NCBI RefSeq assembly: GCF_003999995.1
Contig: NZ_RJAD01000001.1
Location: 1,550,001-1,614,000 of the forward strand
Source of the DNA: Microbacterium sulfonylureivorans
GTDB lineage: Bacteria > Actinomycetota > Actinomycetes > Actinomycetales > Microbacteriaceae
DNA length: 64,000 nt
Reading direction: 5' to 3'
A program made the translations under genes and the position numbers. How positions within the stretch are numbered: position 1 is the stretch's first letter; each line of letters begins with the position of its first letter. The notes under the pieces are model-generated. The model made no database searches. It was given only the letters and a program-made list of their open reading frames with translations, and was not told where the DNA came from. Positions 60,291-64,000 of the stretch are shown here, in pieces.

Positions 60291-61451
60291 TCAACTCTTC
60301 GATTCTGAACGCCTGGCACGGTCGCCCGGGACTGCGGTGCGGAAGACCTTCTCATACTCATCGGCCACACGATCCCAGGTGAACCCGGCCACGGATTGGC
60401 GACCGCCGGATCCGAGCCTCGCACGCAGCTCTGCATCGGCGGCCACACGCACGAGTAGTTGGGCCAGCTCCTGGGGATCCTCGGGGTCGAACAGCACCCC
60501 GTCGATGCCGTCCGTCATGAACTCCGCCGGGCCGCCTCGCTCCGTGGCGAGGACGGGGATGCCCGATCGCCAGCCCTCGAGGACGACGATCCCGAACGCC
60601 TCGACCCGGCTGGGGACGACCTGCGCCAGTGCCCCGTCGAGCAGCGTGCGCACCTGCGTTCGTGGGAGGGCGCCGACGAATCTCACATGCGGACCGACCG
60701 CGAGCTCCCGCGCACGCAAGACCAGTGCCTCTCGGTGCGGACCGTCGCCGGCGATCACGAGCTCCGCTCCGTCGAGTCGGTCGCGCGACACCGCATAGGC
60801 CTCGATCAAGGTGTCGAAGCCCTTGTTCTCCACGAGGCGACCCACGCCCGCGAAATAACGAGGAGGCAGCGGTGCGGCGAGGGCCACGGCGTCCGTGTCG
60901 AGATCGATCCCGTTGCCTACGACGGTCACCTCACGGCGCGGGCCGAAGCGGACGAGATCGGCCGCCGCGTACGCCGAGCACGACGTCACGGCGGCGGCAT
61001 CGCGCAGCACGTCGGAAAGCGATCGTCGCAGGAGCCGTGACGACGCGAAGGAGTCGTGCGCGTCCATGAACGTCTCGCCGTGGTTCGCGTAGACGAGAGG
61101 AACCCCGGCGCGCTTCGCCGCCGCCGCCGCCCACGGGCCGTTGGGTCCGAAGCACTGGATGACGATCACGTCGGGGGCGTCCTGCACGAATGCCTTTCGC
61201 CAGGCCGACAGGGCGACCGGAAGCGCAGCTGCGAATCGCAGTACACCACCCGCCGATCGACTGGGCAGCGGGGTCGGCAGATAGCGCAGCGGCCGGCCGT
61301 CGTCTTGTGCGGGCACGTCGTCGCCCTGGTCGACGGCCCAGACCATGACCTCGTGGCCGCGGGCGCGCAGTCTCCGTGACAGCTCGTGCACATGCTCCTC
61401 GACGCCGCCGAACCGCGGCAGGTAGGAGCTCGCGACGAGAGCGATGCGCAT
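60291..61451 (-). CDS. GT4-type glycosyltransferase
   Basis: Predicted 386-residue GT-B enzyme: IALVASSYLPRFGGVEEHVH (acceptor domain), VYANHGETFMDAH, then YFAGVGRLVENKGFDTLIEA, VIAGDGPHRE and SRVEAFGIVVLEGWRSG (E-x7-E) and ERGGPAEF. Its ATG overlaps the stop of the gene before it (TGATG), indicating coupling. It probably adds a hexose to the surface glycan. Confidence 0.9.
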   Translation of the reverse strand: MRIALVASSYLPRFGGVEEHVHELSRRLRARGHEVMVWAVDQGDDVPAQDDGRPLRYLPTPLPSRSAGGVLRFAAALPVALSAWRKAFVQDAPDVIVIQCFGPNGPWAAAAAKRAGVPLVYANHGETFMDAHDSFASSRLLRRSLSDVLRDAAAVTSCSAYAAADLVRFGPRREVTVVGNGIDLDTDAVALAAPLPPRYFAGVGRLVENKGFDTLIEAYAVSRDRLDGAELVIAGDGPHREALVLRARELAVGPHVRFVGALPRTQVRTLLDGALAQVVPSRVEAFGIVVLEGWRSGIPVLATERGGPAEFMTDGIDGVLFDPEDPQELAQLLVRVAADAELRARLGSGGRQSVAGFTWDRVADEYEKVFRTAVPGDRARRSESKS

Positions 61452-62296
61452 CAGATGCCTTCGCCCGGGAAGTCGCGCACACGACTGACCCGGTAGTGCC
61501 GCCACAGTGGCGAGAAGGGCGTTCTCAGCACTGTTGTCCGCGGCTTGCGGGTGGCGTGCAGCCAGAGGCCGTACTTGCCGCTGTGGCGCCACTCCTCGGA
61601 ATGTCCTGACCAGCCCACCTTGCGGGCGATATCGGCTGCCGACCGCACCCAGCTGTAGTGGATCACGGCGGCGTCAGGGGAGATGACCTCGTTGACGATC
61701 GTGTGGGGAGCGGCGGCCGGATCGGTGTTCCACGGCCGGACGTCGACCCGGTACAGGGGGTAATCGGTCTGGCGGGCCAGCCGCAGAGGCACGCCCGCCC
61801 GCACCGCGAGCGGGCCGGGAAAGGAGCACGCGAGGCGCCAGAACCTGGTGCTCGCCTCCAGAAAGCGGCCGGGCTTCACTCTCGTGTAGAGCCAGCGCGC
61901 GGGGAAGTCGAGCGCCCAGGCTCCCGCGCGGTCGGCGCGCTCCACCATCTCGACGAAGACATCGGGCTCAGGCATGACCTCGTCCGTGTCGAGCTGGAGC
62001 ACCCAGTCGGCGCCATCCTCGGCTTGACCAAGAGCCGTCTGACGCTGGTAGGTGTCGTTCGCGAGCGGATCGAAACCCTCGCGGGCGAAATGCCCCGGCC
62101 GGTAGTCGCACTTCCCGTCGGTGTCGAGCTCGTGCAGGATCTCGAGGCACCGGGCGATGGGAAGGGGCGTGCCAGTCCAGGACATCGCGTTCTCGTCATA
62201 CGACACGACGATGCGGTCGACGATCGAATAGTAGGAGCGAACGCTCGGGCCGAGGAAGGCGGGGTCACCGAGCATGATGTAAGCGTTGAGTCGCAT
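61451..62296 (-). CDS. GT2-like glycosyltransferase
   Basis: Predicted 281-residue protein. VLQLDTDEVMPEPDVFVEM gives the DxD motif of a GT-A fold, and the N-terminus MRLNAYIMLGDPAFLGPSVR with YYSIVDRIVVSYDENA fits GT2-like proteins of the kind that often lack a full signature. The C-terminal part has IHYSWVRSAADIARKVG. First gene of the operon 62296-59279. A -10-like TAGGAT lies on the minus strand at 62342-62337. Confidence 0.8.
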   Translation of the reverse strand: MRLNAYIMLGDPAFLGPSVRSYYSIVDRIVVSYDENAMSWTGTPLPIARCLEILHELDTDGKCDYRPGHFAREGFDPLANDTYQRQTALGQAEDGADWVLQLDTDEVMPEPDVFVEMVERADRAGAWALDFPARWLYTRVKPGRFLEASTRFWRLACSFPGPLAVRAGVPLRLARQTDYPLYRVDVRPWNTDPAAAPHTIVNEVISPDAAVIHYSWVRSAADIARKVGWSGHSEEWRHSGKYGLWLHATRKPRTTVLRTPFSPLWRHYRVSRVRDFPGEGI

Positions 62297-62359
62297 CTCT
62301 CACAGATCTCGTCATGTTCGGTGGTCTGGCGCTCCGATCCTAGCGGGAGCGTGATCCGG

Positions 62360-62365
62360 TACTGT
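62360..62365 (+). promoter_or_regulatory. -10 box TACTGT before the GT2 gene
   Basis: TACTGT ends 7 nt before an ATG at 62373 (leaderless spacing) and lies 25 nt before the ATG at 62391, which has a Shine-Dalgarno sequence. Confidence 0.4.
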
Positions 62366-62390
62366 CTTTGCGATGCGGGAGGGAGGCGAG

Positions 62391-63332
62391 ATGAACGCAG
62401 ACCTCGGGCTCGTGAGTGTTGTCGTCGCTACGAACCGCAGCTCGCCCTACCTGGCTGAGGCCCTCGATTCCGTCGTCACCCAGACCTACCCGTCGTGGGA
62501 GCTGGTGATCGTCGACAACGGTGTGCCCGATCCGGACGCGCTTGCCGACCTCGTCGCCGGCGTATCCCGGGCGAAGGTCGTGCATGTGCCTCCGCCGGTG
62601 ACGGTCTCGCTTGCCCGCAACGCGGGGGTCGAGGCATCCGTCGGCGATCTCGTCGTCTTTCTCGACGACGACGATGTCTGGCATCCCCGGCGACTGGAGC
62701 GCCAGGTCTCCCTGCTGAAGGACGATAGGTCGGCGCCGGCGTCCTACTGCGGCGGATGGCACATGGACGCCGCAGGTCGACCGTTCGACCCTGCCTGGCC
62801 CGCAGAACCGGCCCGCGCGGATGAGATGCTTGCGGGCCGAGCGCGGATGCCGCACATCTGCGGAGCGATGCTGATCCGACGGGAGGCGTTCGCCGAGGTA
62901 GGCGGATTCAGTCCCGAACTGTCGATGATGGAGGATTTCGAGCTCGCCTTGCGCCTCCTTTCGCGCGGCACTTTCGCGTGCGCGCCCGACGAGCTCGTCG
63001 GCTACCGGCGTCACGACGGCAACGCCACCAGCACGGCGATCGACAACGTGCGTCTGCGTCGTGAGGCGGTGGACGGCATCCTGGCCCGCCACGCGTGGGC
63101 GGCCGACGCGCGAGGCGACTCGCGTACCGCACAGCTGCTGCGAGAGCACCGGTCGCGCGAGCGCGCGCGGGCCGCGCACGATGCCGGCCTCGCGACGCTC
63201 GCCGCGTTACGTCGGGGGCGCTTCGCCGAGGCGGGACGCGAAGCCGCGTGGGGTGTCACGGGTGCTGCAGGGGCGTACTTCGGGGCGATCGTCGGTCGGC
63301 TGGCGCGGAAGGGCACGAGCCGGCACCGGTGA
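62391..63332 (+). CDS. GT2-type glycosyltransferase
   Basis: Predicted 313-residue GT-A enzyme: VSVVVATNRSSPYLAEALDS, VIVDNGVPDP, VVFLDDDDVWHPRRLERQV with the DDDD metal site, ICGAMLIRREAFAEVGGF and MMEDFELALRLLSRG with the catalytic ED. The start could be the ATG at 62373 (leaderless, MREGGE added) or 62391 (GGGAGG 8 nt upstream); I use 62391. It is followed after 59 nt by the exporter ATPase gene. Confidence 0.9.
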   Translation: MNADLGLVSVVVATNRSSPYLAEALDSVVTQTYPSWELVIVDNGVPDPDALADLVAGVSRAKVVHVPPPVTVSLARNAGVEASVGDLVVFLDDDDVWHPRRLERQVSLLKDDRSAPASYCGGWHMDAAGRPFDPAWPAEPARADEMLAGRARMPHICGAMLIRREAFAEVGGFSPELSMMEDFELALRLLSRGTFACAPDELVGYRRHDGNATSTAIDNVRLRREAVDGILARHAWAADARGDSRTAQLLREHRSRERARAAHDAGLATLAALRRGRFAEAGREAAWGVTGAAGAYFGAIVGRLARKGTSRHR

Positions 63333-63338
63333 TAGGGT
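63333..63338 (+). promoter_or_regulatory. -10 box TAGGGT before the ABC exporter gene
   Basis: TAGGGT directly follows the TGA stop of the GT2 gene. A start near 63345 would give either a leaderless GTG at 63347 in the frame of the ABC protein or a 47-nt leader to the ATG at 63392. Confidence 0.45.
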
Positions 63339-63391
63339 CAATGGGCGTGTGCGCTCATTCCGAGGCGCCGTTCCTGTGGGGAAGGAGCCGG

Positions 63392-64000
63392 ATGATTGAC
63401 TCTGCGATCAGCGTTTCACACCTGTCGAAGTCGTACCGAATCCAGGTGGCGGGCGAGCGAGTCGATCGCATAACCTCCGCCGTCCTCAACCGCATCCGCC
63501 ATCCCCTGACGCGCACCCACTTCGAAGACTTCGACGCGCTGAAAGACCTGACGTTCGAGATCCCCCGCGGCGAGGCCGTGGGCATCGTCGGACGCAACGG
63601 CGCGGGCAAGAGCACACTGCTCAAGCTGCTCACGCGAATCACCGCGCCCACCACGGGAACGATCAGCCTCGGTGGTCGTGTGGGTTCACTCCTCGAGGTC
63701 GGCACCGGATTCTCGGGCGAGCTGACCGGGCGCGAGAACATCTTCCAGAACGGCGCCCTCCTCGGCATGAGCCGCCAGGAGATCAAGCGCAGGTTCGACG
63801 AGATCGTCGACTTCTCCGGCGTCGAGAAGTTCCTCGACGTGCCGGTCAAGCGCTACTCGTCCGGAATGTACGTGCGCCTCGCCTTCTCGGTGGCGGCGCA
63901 CCTCGAGACCGAGATCCTCGCGATCGACGAGGTGCTCGCCGTCGGTGACGCCGAGTTCCAGCGGAAGTCGCTGGCGAAGATGCGCGACGTCGCCCGGGAT
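63392..64000 (+). CDS. Polysaccharide ABC exporter ATP-binding protein (Wzt/TagH type), 3' end outside window
   Basis: The first 203 codons are visible and the frame is still open at the window end. ISVSHLSKSYRI, FDALKDLTFEIPRGEAVGIV, Walker A GRNGAGKSTLLKLLTRI (about 67-83), SLLEVGTGFSGELTGRENIF, signature YSSGMYVRLAFSVAAHL and Walker B ILAIDEVLAVGDAEFQRKS are exactly those of ATPases that export O-antigen, teichoic acid or other glycans with a Wzm/TagG permease, expected next to it. GAAGGAG lies just before the ATG. Confidence 0.93.
   Translation, partial: MIDSAISVSHLSKSYRIQVAGERVDRITSAVLNRIRHPLTRTHFEDFDALKDLTFEIPRGEAVGIVGRNGAGKSTLLKLLTRITAPTTGTISLGGRVGSLLEVGTGFSGELTGRENIFQNGALLGMSRQEIKRRFDEIVDFSGVEKFLDVPVKRYSSGMYVRLAFSVAAHLETEILAIDEVLAVGDAEFQRKSLAKMRDVARD

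Noticed and set aside
63355..63849. Minus-strand open frame at the right end
   Set aside because: It is antisense to the ABC exporter ATPase, whose Walker A and signature motifs are intact on the plus strand.

Overview
The window is 64 kb of a very GC-rich actinobacterial chromosome, most likely from the family Microbacteriaceae and probably a Microbacterium or close relative. The reasons are the dense, largely unidirectional gene blocks with 4-nt start/stop overlaps, frequent GTG starts, many apparently leaderless -10 promoters (TANNNT about 6 nt before the start codon) and gene content (septum-formation lipoprotein-like protein, Ig-like giant surface protein with MoxR/DUF58/transglutaminase neighbours, neutral zinc metallopeptidase, DEAD-box helicase). 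The genus is an inference. I see no rRNA, tRNA, CRISPR array, complete insertion sequence or prophage.

Left part (1-14.5 kb): the tail of a + strand gene, a septum-formation-like membrane protein, two tandem paralogous GNAT acetyltransferases (one fused to a GH16-like domain), an acyl-CoA oxidase/dehydrogenase, a TetR regulator, the DNA repair glycosylase tag, a four-gene operon that looks like a type VII secretion effector module with an alpha/beta hydrolase, a two-flavoenzyme fusion (luciferase-like plus berberine-bridge-like) and a UvrA-like ABC protein lacking much of normal UvrA length.

Centre (14.6-31.2 kb): one nine-gene locus, nearly all joined by 1-4 nt overlaps. It encodes a 2023-residue membrane-anchored surface protein with about eleven Ig/cadherin-like and five fibronectin III domains, a MoxR AAA+ ATPase, a DUF58 protein, a multi-TM transglutaminase-like protein whose catalytic cysteine is replaced by aspartate, an RDD-FHA protein, a PP2C phosphatase, an FHA protein, a membrane Ser/Thr kinase and a last FHA-like/HTH protein. 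I read it as an envelope machine (ATPase chaperone plus giant adhesin or wall protein) controlled by Ser/Thr phosphorylation. It is the most system-like part of the window.

Next (31.2-47.2 kb): a degenerate serine-recombinase-like protein, a CPA1 Na+/H+ antiporter, malate dehydrogenase, a zinc peptidase with proline iminopeptidase, a DEAD-box helicase with a long leader, then a GMC oxidoreductase / aldehyde dehydrogenase / GPH transporter group, the kynurenine operon (kynA, an amidohydrolase, kynU) and a small glutaredoxin-like protein.

Right part (47.3-64 kb): a surface polysaccharide locus with at least eight glycosyltransferases of GT2, GT4, GT87 and DPM-GtrA type, an acyltransferase-3, a PAP2-like phosphatase, a Wzc-like chain-length/BY-kinase protein, a low-molecular-weight protein tyrosine phosphatase, an O-antigen-ligase-like membrane protein and, cut by the window end, the ATPase of a Wzt/TagH-type polysaccharide ABC exporter. 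Together these would build, polymerise, decorate and export a cell-envelope glycan.
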